The notes under the pieces are model-generated. The model saw only the letters and a program-made list of their open reading frames with translations. It did not search any database and was not told the DNA's origin. Shown piece by piece: positions 1-7,338 of a DNA stretch of 20,858 nucleotides. A program made the translations under genes and the position numbers. Origin of the DNA: an uncultured Oscillospiraceae bacterium (GTDB lineage: Bacteria > Bacillota > Clostridia > Oscillospirales > Ruminococcaceae); NCBI GenBank assembly GCA_934446565.1, contig CAKSEO010000041.1, positions 1 to 20,858 on the forward strand, given 5' to 3'. How positions within the stretch are numbered: position 1 is the stretch's first letter; each line of letters starts with the position of its first letter.

Positions 1-146
1 GAGGATGAGATTTTTCGGTTTTGCGGTCAAATATCCAGCAAACATAAAATCTTAGTTCAACAAAGCAAAACGCCCGTTCCAATCAGGGACGGGCGAGAAA
101 AATCGGATTGTTCACCCCCGCTTGTTCGCGGGGGTGAACATGGTGC
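1..146. repeat. 146-bp direct repeat, copy 1
   Basis: This stretch is repeated almost exactly at 179-324, an offset of 178 bp. I see only two substitutions by eye: T78 against C256, and C117 against T295. It contains, read on the minus strand, a hairpin at 111-138 and a terminator-like hairpin at 71-95 followed by T-rich sequence. It ends with the six bases TGGTGC (141-146), which in copy 2 form the CCA end, discriminator and first acceptor base of tRNA-Leu. No tRNA body follows in copy 1; instead there are 32 bp of AT-rich sequence (147-178). The window begins at the repeat boundary, so the true left edge cannot be seen. Confidence 0.95.
71..95 (-). terminator. Rho-independent terminator in repeat copy 1
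   Basis: The stem CGCCCGTTCC/GGGACGGGCG has loop AATCA. It is followed on the minus strand by TTTTGCTTTG. One G-U pair (T78) replaces the G-C pair present in the second copy. It would stop minus-strand transcripts that escape the copy-2 terminator. Confidence 0.7.
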
Positions 147-235
147 ATGATAATTAGAACAACTCAAGCTATAAGAGAGAGGATGAGATTTTTCGGTTTT
201 GCGGTCAAATATCCAGCAAACATAAAATCTTAGTT

Positions 236-273
236 CAACAAAGCAAAACGCCCGTCCCAATCAGGGACGGGCG
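236..273 (-). terminator. Rho-independent terminator of tRNA-Leu
   Basis: On the minus strand this is a perfect 10-bp stem (CGCCCGTCCC/GGGACGGGCG, 249-273) with a 5-nt loop, followed by TTTTGCTTTGTTG (248-236). It lies about 45 bp beyond the tRNA CCA end, as expected for a single-gene tRNA transcript. Confidence 0.85.
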
Positions 274-288
274 AGAAAAATCGGATTG

Positions 289-316
289 TTCACCTCCGCT
301 TGTTCGCGGGGGTGAA
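289..316 (-). other. GC-rich hairpin immediately 3' of the tRNA CCA
   Basis: An 11-bp stem TTCACCTCCGC/GCGGGGGTGAA with a 6-nt loop begins 2 nt after the encoded CCA of tRNA-Leu on the minus strand. The stem has one wobble pair at T295; copy 1 (111-138) has the perfect version. It is not followed by a T-run, so it is not the terminator itself. It may stop exonucleases close to the mature tRNA end. That role is inferred. Confidence 0.6.
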
Positions 317-318
317 CA

Positions 319-402
319 TGGTGCGGGTGACAGGACTTGAACCTGCACGGTAAAGCCACCAGAACCTAAATCTGGCGCGTCTGCCAATTCCGCCACACCC
401 GC
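319..402 (-). tRNA. tRNA-Leu (anticodon UAG), CCA encoded
   Basis: Read on the minus strand from 402 the gene begins GCGGGTGTGG and ends CACCCGCACCA, giving a 7-bp acceptor stem (GCGGGTG/CACCCGC), discriminator A and a genomically encoded CCA. The anticodon arm is CCAGA-TTTAGGT-TCTGG (375-359). The anticodon TAG lies at 368-366 and reads CUN leucine codons, chiefly CUA/CUG. A T-arm with GGTTCAAGTCC and an enlarged variable region fit a class II tRNA-Leu. A good promoter lies upstream (435-463), and the terminator follows at 273-236. Confidence 0.96.
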
Positions 403-434
403 ATATATGAGCCGACAAAAGCGGCAACATACTG

Positions 435-463
435 ATTATAGCAGATTTCTTCGGCGATGTCAA
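435..463 (-). promoter_or_regulatory. Sigma-70-type promoter for tRNA-Leu
   Basis: On the minus strand TTGACA (463-458) and TATAAT (440-435) are separated by exactly 17 nt. Both boxes match the consensus perfectly. The start point would be near 428, about 25 nt before the mature tRNA 5' end at 402. Confidence 0.88.
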
Positions 464-504
464 GCAGTCGTTTGCAAAAAATGCGGGTATCATATAAATT
501 ATAC

Positions 505-533
505 TGGACAAAATAAAAAAGCTGTGATATAAT
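505..533 (+). promoter_or_regulatory. Extended -10 promoter of the DUF1858-trmK-nif3 operon
   Basis: TGGACA (505-510) and TATAAT (528-533) are 17 nt apart, with a TGA extended -10 element (525-527). A 13-nt palindrome, ATATACTGTATAT (534-546), overlaps the expected start point and could be an operator, though in AT-rich DNA this may be chance. The promoter drives plus-strand transcription toward 607, back to back with the tRNA promoter. Confidence 0.85.
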
Positions 534-606
534 ATATACTGTATATTTATCTCCATGCGCTTGAAACGACATGGAAGCAATTCAACAAACGAAAGGAAAC
601 ACAACA

Positions 607-807
607 ATGAAAGTAACAAAGGACACTATAATCGGCGATATTCTTGACATCAATGCAGAGGCTGCTGCTCCTATCTTCTTCGGAATGGGCATGCACTGCC
701 TGGGCTGCCCCGCTTCCCGCGGCGAGTCTGTTGAGCAGGCTTGCATGGTTCACGGCGTTGATGCCGACGAGATCGTTGAGCAGCTCAACGCAGCTCTCGG
801 CGAGTAA
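607..807 (+). CDS. DUF1858 / hybrid-cluster-associated redox disulfide domain protein
   Basis: This is a 66-residue cytosolic protein made only of a DUF1858 domain. The family signature is a CxxC pair, here in MHCLGCPAS (residues about 32-40), followed by a helical segment ending in VDADEIVEQLNAAL. Such domains are thought to act as small redox disulfide modules and were named from their association with hybrid cluster (prismane) proteins; no such gene is visible here. The start is placed at 607, not at the in-frame ATG 571, because AAAGGA (592-597) sits correctly before 607 and the domain begins there. Its stop overlaps the trmK start (TAATG, 805-809), which implies translational coupling. 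The precise partner is unknown. Confidence 0.9.
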   Translation: MKVTKDTIIGDILDINAEAAAPIFFGMGMHCLGCPASRGESVEQACMVHGVDADEIVEQLNAALGE

Positions 808-1487
808 TGGTCAGGCTTACCAGCAGGCTCAGAGCGGCAGCAGATCTCTGCCGCAGAGGGGGGACCGTCTGCGATGTTGGGACTGATCATGCGCTGCTCG
901 CCTGCTACCTTGCGCAGACCGGTGCGAGATCCGTTATAGCCTCCGATGTGCGCGAGGGTCCGCTGGACGCCGCGCGCCGGACTATCGCGGAGCAGGGCGT
1001 GACGAACGTCACGGCTGTGCTTTCCGATGGACTCGATAAGATAGACTATGCCGACGATGTCGTGATATGCGGCATGGGCGGCGAGCTTATCATGAAGATA
1101 ATTTCCGGTTGCCGTTTTTTGTCGGAGAATACACGCTTTATTCTCCAGCCCATGACTAAGGCGGATGCGCTCCGGGAACAGCTCTATCAGAGCGGCTTTG
1201 AGATACTGGAAGAGCGTGCCGCCAAAGAGGGCGAACGGTTCTATACTGTCATGCTGGTGAGATATACCGGGGTGAAGCGGCAGCCGGACGAGCTGTTCTG
1301 CTTTTGTGGCAGAATAACTGACCCGGACATGCTGCGGCATATTGCGGGGAAGCTGCTGAAAAATGCCGCCGGTATGGAAGCGTCAGGCTCGAATTCCGAG
1401 CAGGCGCGCCATCTGCACAAGCTTGCGGAGCAGATCCGGGAAATGGCGCAGGGTAACTGTCCTGATGGAGGAACAAAATGTCTGTAA
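807..1487 (+). CDS. trmK: tRNA (adenine(22)-N1)-methyltransferase TrmK
   Basis: A 226-residue class I SAM-dependent methyltransferase of the TrmK/YqfN family, which makes m1A22 in the D-loop of tRNAs, mainly tRNA-Ser and tRNA-Tyr. The SAM-binding motif is VCDVGTDHALLACYL (residues about 22-36). It is followed by the acidic end of beta-2 (IASDVREGPL) and the family motif ICGMGGELI. A helical C-terminal part typical of the family follows. Length fits the usual 220-240 residues. It starts inside the stop of the upstream gene (TAATG) and overlaps the nif3 gene by 10 bp, so the three genes form a coupled operon. A trmK-nif3 pairing is also known from Bacillus subtilis (yqfN-yqfO). Confidence 0.93.
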   Translation: MVRLTSRLRAAADLCRRGGTVCDVGTDHALLACYLAQTGARSVIASDVREGPLDAARRTIAEQGVTNVTAVLSDGLDKIDYADDVVICGMGGELIMKIISGCRFLSENTRFILQPMTKADALREQLYQSGFEILEERAAKEGERFYTVMLVRYTGVKRQPDELFCFCGRITDPDMLRHIAGKLLKNAAGMEASGSNSEQARHLHKLAEQIREMAQGNCPDGGTKCL

Positions 1488-2254
1488 CAGTAGGTCAGGT
1501 GCTGGGGTACCTTAACACCATCGCACCGATGAATACGGCGGAAAGCTATGACAACGTTGGCCTGATGACCGGCACCCCGGTGGAGAACATCACCGGAATA
1601 GCTACCTGCCTTGACATAACCGAAGAGATAATTAACGAAGCTCTTACAAAGAATGCGAATCTCATCGTATCTCATCATCCGGTGATATTCCACCCGCTGA
1701 AACGGGTGCTTGCCGGGAACCCGGTGTATTCGCTGGTGCGCAACGATATCAGCGCCATCGCGGTACATACCAATTTCGACATGTGCGAAGCCGGCGTGAA
1801 CGATACGCTGCTTGAGCTCCTCGGCTGGGAGAGCACGGGCGTGCTTGAACAGACCCAGCCCAACGGTCTGGGAATTGGCGGAGTAGTTGACCTGCCGCTG
1901 GGATTTACGGCGCAGGCGCTCGCAGAGCACTGCAAGAACGCCCTTGACCTCGAAAGCGTTAAATACTGCGACGGCGACACCCGGGCGATCACCCGCATCG
2001 GCGTGTGCTCGGGCTCTGGCGGCGACCTGCTTGCAAGAGCTTCCGCGCTCGGCTGCCATGCACTCGTCACCGGAGATGTGAAGCATTCCGTTTGGATAGA
2101 GGCGCACAATCTGGGCATGGCGCTTATCGACGCGGGTCATTACGGCACCGAGAAATGTGCGTCGCACCGTCTCGCAACGCTGCTCAGCCGCGCATTCCCG
2201 GAGGTTCCGGTGTTTGCGGCAGAATCAGAGTGCGAGCCGTGCAGCTACATTTGA
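1478..2254 (+). CDS. Nif3-like dinuclear metal center protein
   Basis: A 258-residue member of the Nif3/YbgI family, often labelled GTP cyclohydrolase 1 type 2 although the physiological reaction is not settled. Metal ligands are visible as SHHPVIFHPLKR (His66, His67), HTNFDMCEAGVND (Asp101 nearby) and, near the C-terminus, DAGHYGTEK. It is the short form, like E. coli YbgI. It lacks the internal domain of about 100 residues that lengthens B. subtilis YqfO. The start at 1478 has GGAGG (1469-1473) four bases upstream and lies inside the end of trmK, so it is translated from the same mRNA. The protein is predicted cytosolic, with no signal or membrane segment. Confidence 0.9.
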   Translation: MSVTVGQVLGYLNTIAPMNTAESYDNVGLMTGTPVENITGIATCLDITEEIINEALTKNANLIVSHHPVIFHPLKRVLAGNPVYSLVRNDISAIAVHTNFDMCEAGVNDTLLELLGWESTGVLEQTQPNGLGIGGVVDLPLGFTAQALAEHCKNALDLESVKYCDGDTRAITRIGVCSGSGGDLLARASALGCHALVTGDVKHSVWIEAHNLGMALIDAGHYGTEKCASHRLATLLSRAFPEVPVFAAESECEPCSYI

Positions 2255-2286
2255 TTTGACATGGGTTTAACTAGGAGGTGATCGCT

Positions 2287-4035
2287 TTGTCGCTTGATGG
2301 AGCTTTTCTTCATATCGTAACAAATGAACTCCAGCCGCTTATCGGCGCACGGGTGGACAAGGTGTATCAGCCATCGCGCGAGGAGATAGTCGTTTCGCTG
2401 CGGACATTCCGCGACGGCGGCAAGAAGATCGTGCTTTCCGCGAACAGCGTCAGCGCGCGTCTGAACCTCACCTCCGCCTCGTTCGAGAATCCACAGCAGC
2501 CGCCCATGTTCTGTATGCTGCTGAGAAAGCACCTTTCCGGCGGAAAGCTCATGGCGATACGTCAGGACGGTCTGGAGCGCATAATCTCAGTGGATTTCGA
2601 GTGCACAAACGAAATCGGCGATATCGTGACGAATACCCTCATCGCTGAGATAATGGGACGTCACAGCAACATAATCCTCGTCCGGGACGGCAGGGTCATC
2701 GACAGCGTTAAGCGCATAACAGACGATATCTCCTCCGTGCGGAGGGTGCTCCCCGGGATCCAGTACGAAGCGCCGCCCCGGCAGGATAGGCTGTGCCTGC
2801 TTGACTGCACGCCGGAGCAAGTGTTGGAAGCTGTCAAGGACAGCCCGGAGCGGCTCTGCAAGAAACTCACGGCGGTGTTGGAGGGCGTTTCGCCGATACT
2901 CACCCGGGAGATAGCGTGGTACTGTGAAAAGGACACCGACATTCCCTGCAACGCGCTCACCGAGGGTGGAAAACAGCGCCTGCTGATACTTCTCTACCGC
3001 ATAAAGGGAATGCTGAACGGCAGCCCCGGGGAATTCACGATAGTGTCAGAGCCCGGCGGCAAGAAGAAAGATTTCAGCTTTATCGACATAACGCAGTATT
3101 CCGGCTCGATGACTACTACTCGCTGCGATTCTGCGAACGGTCTGCTGGACGAGTTCTTCGCCTCGCAGGACAGGTCGGAGCGCACAAAACAGCGCGCGCA
3201 CGACCTGCTGAAGCTCCTGATGAACAGCTACGAGCGCGTTTCGAGAAAGCTCGAATTACAGAAAAAGGAACTCGCAGAATGCTCCGAGCGGGAGGTTTTC
3301 CGAGTCCGCGGCGACCTGATAAACGCCAACATCTGGCGGCTGGAAAAGGGACAGTCCAAAGCTACGCTTGAGGATTTCACCACCGGCGAGCCGATCGAGA
3401 TCCAGCTTGACCCGAGGCTGACTCCGGCGCAGAACGCGCAGAAGTACTACACCGAGTACCGCAAGCTCGACACTGCTGAAAAGAAGCTGACAGAGCTTAT
3501 CGCCAGCGGTCAGCAGGAACTTGTCTATATCGACAGCGTATTCGACGCAGTGAGCCGTACCGACAGCGAAATGGACCTGGCGGAGATACGCCGGGAGCTG
3601 CGTGAGCAAGGCTACCTCAAGGGGGGCGTGCGCGCTGACGAAAAGGTGAAAAAGACCTCCGAGCCGCTGCATTTCCGCTCAACAGAGGGATTCGAAATAC
3701 TGGTTGGCAGGAACAACCGCCAGAACGACCAGCTCACGCTGAAAACCGCGAAAGCGACCGATATCTGGCTTCACACGCAGGGTATCGCGGGTTCGCACGT
3801 TATAATCCGCACCGAGGGAAAGCAGCCCGGGGAACAGACTCTGTTCGAGGCTGCGCAGCTTGCGGCGTTCCACTCAAAGGGGCGCAGCGGTTCGGGCGTC
3901 CCGGTGGATTACGTCGCAGTGAAGTTCGTCAAGAAGCCCGCCGGCGCGAAGCCAGGAATGGTGATATTCACGAACAACCGCACGCTGTACGTCACCCCGG
4001 ACGAGAGCCTTGTCAACTCGCTTAAAGCAAAATAA
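2287..4035 (+). CDS. rqcH: Rqc2-type ribosome quality control protein RqcH (NFACT family)
   Basis: A 582-residue RqcH/FbpA-family protein. It binds 50S subunits carrying stalled peptidyl-tRNA and recruits tRNA-Ala to add C-terminal alanine tails that mark the chain for degradation. The NFACT-N domain opens MSLDGAFLHIVTNEL and contains PPMFCMLLRKHLSGG and EIMGRHSNIILV. Helical and coiled-coil segments follow (about 290-430). The NFACT-R domain near the end shows GRNNRQNDQLT, DIWLHTQGIAGSHV and AKPGMVIFTNNRTLYVTPD. A TTG start at 2287 is chosen over GTG 2278 because AGGAGG (2273-2278) lies 8 nt before TTG and the protein then aligns with the family N-terminus. Residue 97, aspartate in B. subtilis RqcH (Asp97-Arg98), is glutamate here, while Arg98 is kept. 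Confidence 0.93.
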   Translation: MSLDGAFLHIVTNELQPLIGARVDKVYQPSREEIVVSLRTFRDGGKKIVLSANSVSARLNLTSASFENPQQPPMFCMLLRKHLSGGKLMAIRQDGLERIISVDFECTNEIGDIVTNTLIAEIMGRHSNIILVRDGRVIDSVKRITDDISSVRRVLPGIQYEAPPRQDRLCLLDCTPEQVLEAVKDSPERLCKKLTAVLEGVSPILTREIAWYCEKDTDIPCNALTEGGKQRLLILLYRIKGMLNGSPGEFTIVSEPGGKKKDFSFIDITQYSGSMTTTRCDSANGLLDEFFASQDRSERTKQRAHDLLKLLMNSYERVSRKLELQKKELAECSEREVFRVRGDLINANIWRLEKGQSKATLEDFTTGEPIEIQLDPRLTPAQNAQKYYTEYRKLDTAEKKLTELIASGQQELVYIDSVFDAVSRTDSEMDLAEIRRELREQGYLKGGVRADEKVKKTSEPLHFRSTEGFEILVGRNNRQNDQLTLKTAKATDIWLHTQGIAGSHVIIRTEGKQPGEQTLFEAAQLAAFHSKGRSGSGVPVDYVAVKFVKKPAGAKPGMVIFTNNRTLYVTPDESLVNSLKAK

Positions 4036-4081
4036 CGCAAATACGCGTAAATATATCCGAAAACGAAAGGACAACATTGCA

Positions 4082-6715
4082 ATGAGAAAGGAACTTGCAA
4101 AGACCTACGCCCCGAAGGAATTCGAGGACCGTATCTATCATAACTGGGAGGAAAAGGGCTATTTCCACGCCGAGATAGACCCCAAGAAGAAGCCATACAC
4201 CATCGTTATCCCGCCGCCCAACATTACCGGACAGCTCCACATGGGCCACGCTCTCGACAATACCCTCCAGGATATCCTTATCCGCTGGAGGAGAATGCAG
4301 GGCTATTCCGCACTGTGGCTCCCTGGCACCGACCACGCTTCCATTGCGACCGAGGCTAAGATCGTCGGTAAGATGAAGGAGGAGGGTCTGACCAAGGAGC
4401 AGATAGGACGTGAGGAATTCCTCAAGCGCGCGTGGGACTGGAAGCGCGTTTACGGTGGTCGTATCGTCCAGCAGCTCAAGAAGCTGGGAAGCTCCTGCGA
4501 CTGGGAGCGTGAGCGCTTCACGCTGGACGAGGGCTGTTCCAGAGCCGTTCAGAAGGTGTTCATGGATCTCTACAACAAGGGACTTATCTACCACGGCGTA
4601 AGAATGATCAACTGGTGTCCTAACTGCAAGACCTCCATCTCCGACATCGAGTGCGAGTACGAGGAGCAGGACGGATTCTTCTGGCACATCAACTACCCGC
4701 TGGCTGACGGCTCCGGTTTCGTTGAGATAGCAACCACCCGTCCGGAGACCCTGCTCGGCGACTCCGCGCTGGCTGTAAACCCGAACGACGAGCGCTACAG
4801 GGATATTGTCGGCAAGATGGTAAAGCTCCCGCTAACCGACCGCGAGATACCGATAATCGCCGACGACTACGTTGATGTAGAGTTCGGTACCGGTGTTGTT
4901 AAGATTACCCCGGCGCATGACCCCAACGACTTCATGGTAGGTCAGCGTCATGACCTGCCCGTTATCTCCATGATGAACGACGACGCCACTATCAGCGCCG
5001 ACGTAGGCGGCAAGTACGCCGGCATGGACAGATACGAGGCAAGAAAGCAGATGGTCGCAGACCTCGAAGCACAGGGTCTGCTTGTAAAGGTAGAGCCGCA
5101 CAAGCACAATGTCGGCTGCTGCCAGCGCTGCGGAACTACAGTCGAGCCGCGCGCGTCCCTCCAGTGGTTCGTTTCCATGAAGGAGCTTGCACAGCCTGCT
5201 ATAGATGTTGTAAAGTCTGGCGAGCTTCGCTATATCCCCAAGCGTTTTGAGAACGGCTATCTCTACTGGATGGAGAATATCCGCGACTGGTGCATTTCCA
5301 GACAGCTCTGGTGGGGTCACAGGATCCCGGCTTACTACTGCCAGAATCCCTCCTGCAAGCACACCGCGATTTCACTCGACCCGCTTGAGAAGTGCCCGAA
5401 GTGCGGCGCTCCAGTAAAGCAGGACGAGGACACCCTCGATACATGGTTCAGCTCCGCGCTGTGGCCGTTCTCTACCCTCGGATGGCCTGACAAGACCCCC
5501 GAGATGGACTACTTCTACCCCACCAACACGCTGGTAACTGGCTACGATATTATCCCGTTCTGGGTAGCAAGAATGATATTCTCCGGTCTGGAGCATACAG
5601 GTCAGAAGCCGTTCAAGGACGTTCTGATACACGGTCTTGTCCGCGACGAGCTGGGCAGAAAGATGTCCAAGTCCCTCGGCAACGGCGTTGACCCGCTGGA
5701 GATCATCGACAAGTACGGCGCAGACGCACTCCGTCTGACCCTTGTCACTGGTAACGCTCCCGGCAACGATATGCGCTGGACCGAAACCAAGGTAACTAAC
5801 TCCAGAAACTTCGCGAACAAGCTGTGGAACGCGTCCAGATATATCCTGATGAATCTTCCCGAGGACTTCGGCACACCGGTTCTGCCGGAGAGCCTCCCCA
5901 TCGAGGACAAGTGGGTGCTGAGCCTGTTCAACGACACCGTGAAGAACGTTACCTCCAATCTCGAGGCGTTCGAGCTGGGCGTTGCCGTACAGAACCTGAC
6001 AGACTTCATCTGGGACGTATTCTGCGACTGGTACATCGAGCTCACTAAGCCGCGTATCGCAGAGGGCGGCGAGACCGCACTTGCAGCGCAGAACGTACTC
6101 GTTTACATCATGCAGGGCATTCTGAAGCTGCTGCACCCGTTCATGCCGTTCATCACTGAGGAGATCTGGCAGTCCATGCCGGGTACCGACAGCGAGAGCA
6201 TCATGATCGCAAAATGGTGCGAATACGACGAGAAGCTGCACTTCGGCGAGGCTGCGGAGGAGTTCTCCCGCGTTGTCAACACCATCAAGGCTATCAGAGT
6301 ACAGCGCAACGAGCTGAACGTACCTCCGTCAAAGAAGGTAACGATGACTGTTGAGACCCAGTTCACACAGCTATTCAGCGACTGCCGCAAGTTCTTCGAG
6401 AAGCTGGCGGGCGCAGGCGAGTTCACCGTAACTGAAAAGGTGGATTCCGCAGAGGGAATGATGACTGTTGTCACCGATTCCGCCCGCGTATTCATGCCGA
6501 TGGGCGAGCTTGTTGACAAGGACAAGGAGCTTGCACGTCTCGACAAGGAGAAGAAAGCGGCTGAAAAGGACATCGAGTTCCTCTCCAAGAAGCTGAACAA
6601 CCCGGGATTCCTCGCAAAGGCTCCCGCGCAGCAGATAGAAAACGAGCGCACCAAGCTTGCAAAGGCAGAGGAGAAGCTCGCGAAGATCAACGTTTCCATC
6701 GAAGGCTTGCAGTAA
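4082..6715 (+). CDS. valS: Valyl-tRNA synthetase
   Basis: An 877-residue class I aminoacyl-tRNA synthetase that charges tRNA-Val, of normal length for a bacterial ValRS. The HIGH-type motif is PPPNITGQLHMGHALDN and the KMSKS motif is GRKMSKSLGNGVDP. Between them lie the editing (CP1) domain and cysteine pairs (CCQRCG; C-x4-C and C-x2-C in the segment around 5338-5410) resembling zinc-ribbon inserts. The C-terminus is the ValRS coiled coil (last 65 residues, Lys/Glu-rich). The start at 4082 is preferred over ATG 4010 because GAAAGGA precedes it and the domain begins there; the earlier start would overlap the rqcH end. No T-box leader is possible in the 46-bp gap. The gene ends in TAATG, coupled to the next gene. 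Confidence 0.97.
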   Translation: MRKELAKTYAPKEFEDRIYHNWEEKGYFHAEIDPKKKPYTIVIPPPNITGQLHMGHALDNTLQDILIRWRRMQGYSALWLPGTDHASIATEAKIVGKMKEEGLTKEQIGREEFLKRAWDWKRVYGGRIVQQLKKLGSSCDWERERFTLDEGCSRAVQKVFMDLYNKGLIYHGVRMINWCPNCKTSISDIECEYEEQDGFFWHINYPLADGSGFVEIATTRPETLLGDSALAVNPNDERYRDIVGKMVKLPLTDREIPIIADDYVDVEFGTGVVKITPAHDPNDFMVGQRHDLPVISMMNDDATISADVGGKYAGMDRYEARKQMVADLEAQGLLVKVEPHKHNVGCCQRCGTTVEPRASLQWFVSMKELAQPAIDVVKSGELRYIPKRFENGYLYWMENIRDWCISRQLWWGHRIPAYYCQNPSCKHTAISLDPLEKCPKCGAPVKQDEDTLDTWFSSALWPFSTLGWPDKTPEMDYFYPTNTLVTGYDIIPFWVARMIFSGLEHTGQKPFKDVLIHGLVRDELGRKMSKSLGNGVDPLEIIDKYGADALRLTLVTGNAPGNDMRWTETKVTNSRNFANKLWNASRYILMNLPEDFGTPVLPESLPIEDKWVLSLFNDTVKNVTSNLEAFELGVAVQNLTDFIWDVFCDWYIELTKPRIAEGGETALAAQNVLVYIMQGILKLLHPFMPFITEEIWQSMPGTDSESIMIAKWCEYDEKLHFGEAAEEFSRVVNTIKAIRVQRNELNVPPSKKVTMTVETQFTQLFSDCRKFFEKLAGAGEFTVTEKVDSAEGMMTVVTDSARVFMPMGELVDKDKELARLDKEKKAAEKDIEFLSKKLNNPGFLAKAPAQQIENERTKLAKAEEKLAKINVSIEGLQ

Positions 6716-7338
6716 TGGAGATACGCCGCATGGAGCCGCAGGAAGCCGACGAGGTGGCGCGGCTCTATGTCAGCAGCTGGCAGGCAGGTTACAGGGGGCT
6801 GCTCCCGCAGTATTACCTTGACCTGCTCTCGCCGGAGCGCTGGCAGACGGCTTTTTCGGGACAGCCCGGCAGTTTCGTGCTGACAGAGGGCGGAGTTATC
6901 GCGGGGCATTCCTGCGCACGTCCTGCCGCAGACGAGAAAATGTCCGGCTGGGGTGAGGTGCACACGCTGTATGTACTGCCGGAATACTGGGGCAGGGGAT
7001 TCGGTACGGCGCTGCTGGACAATTCGGTCAGGTGGCTGAATGACTGCGGTTTTGACCGGGTGTACCTCTGGGCGCTGGATACAAATTTACGTGCACGCAG
7101 GCTCTATGAAAAATACGGCTTCATGCCGACATCCGATAAGCTGCTGTGTCAGGTCGGAAATGTTGAAGTCACAGACATACGCTATGTTTTGAAAAAACCG
7201 CGAAAGCGGCACCATTATTCCGAATTCCGAATTATGAATTCCGAATTTAACATAAGGGGGCATTATGGCAAAGATGACTTTAGTGGTCCTTGCGGCGGGC
7301 ATGGGGACGCGCTTCGGCACAAGGATAAAGCAGCTTGA
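6715..7338 (+). CDS. GNAT family N-acetyltransferase with repeat-derived C-terminal tail
   Basis: A GNAT acetyltransferase that would transfer an acetyl group from acetyl-CoA to an unknown small molecule or protein. The fold shows VSSWQAGYRGLL near the N-terminus, the acetyl-CoA loop LPEYWGRGFGTALL (about 86-99) and ARRLYEKYGF near the end. The domain is complete at about residue 160 (DIRYVLKKP). The frame then runs on for about 45 residues through a short AT-rich repeat (7217-7247) and 74 bp into the next gene. That tail is probably an accident of losing the original stop codon. The gene starts inside the valS stop (TAATG), so it is co-translated with valS. Substrate unknown. Confidence 0.85.
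   Translation: MEIRRMEPQEADEVARLYVSSWQAGYRGLLPQYYLDLLSPERWQTAFSGQPGSFVLTEGGVIAGHSCARPAADEKMSGWGEVHTLYVLPEYWGRGFGTALLDNSVRWLNDCGFDRVYLWALDTNLRARRLYEKYGFMPTSDKLLCQVGNVEVTDIRYVLKKPRKRHHYSEFRIMNSEFNIRGHYGKDDFSGPCGGHGDALRHKDKAA
7217..7247. repeat. Three copies of a 10-bp palindromic unit
   Basis: ATTCCGAATT occurs at 7217-7226, 7224-7233 and 7238-7247, with GAATTC-type palindromes between. Similar AT-rich repeats occur between genes in many Clostridia (general knowledge, not checked here). It separates the GNAT domain from the start of the nucleotidyltransferase and is read as the GNAT tail. Confidence 0.75.

Larger units (their letters stand above)
179..324. repeat. 146-bp direct repeat, copy 2, abutting the tRNA-Leu 3' end
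   Basis: Second copy of the 1-146 repeat. Its right edge (319-324, TGGTGC) is the encoded CCA end plus discriminator and first acceptor base of the minus-strand tRNA-Leu, so the repeat boundary coincides with the tRNA 3' end. The interior holds the tRNA terminator (249-273) and a GC-rich hairpin (289-316). This may be a tandem duplication of the downstream part of a tRNA unit, or an integration-type duplication at a tRNA end. The sequence does not decide between them. Confidence 0.95.

Noticed and set aside
147..178. Remnant tRNA body after copy 1 of the repeat
   Set aside because: Read on the minus strand, these 32 bases show no T-loop or acceptor match, so I cannot support a tRNA fragment beyond the shared six bases.
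1..324. CRISPR-like array from the repeated unit
   Set aside because: There are only two copies of a 146-bp unit separated by 32 bp; repeat length and number do not fit CRISPR, and no cas gene is present.
571..606. Earlier start for the DUF1858 gene at ATG 571
   Set aside because: The Shine-Dalgarno AAAGGA lies within this extension and is correctly placed for ATG 607; the added residues are not domain-like.
4036..4081. T-box leader before valS
   Set aside because: The gap is only 46 bp and contains no T-box or specifier structure; valS appears to rely on the upstream transcript.
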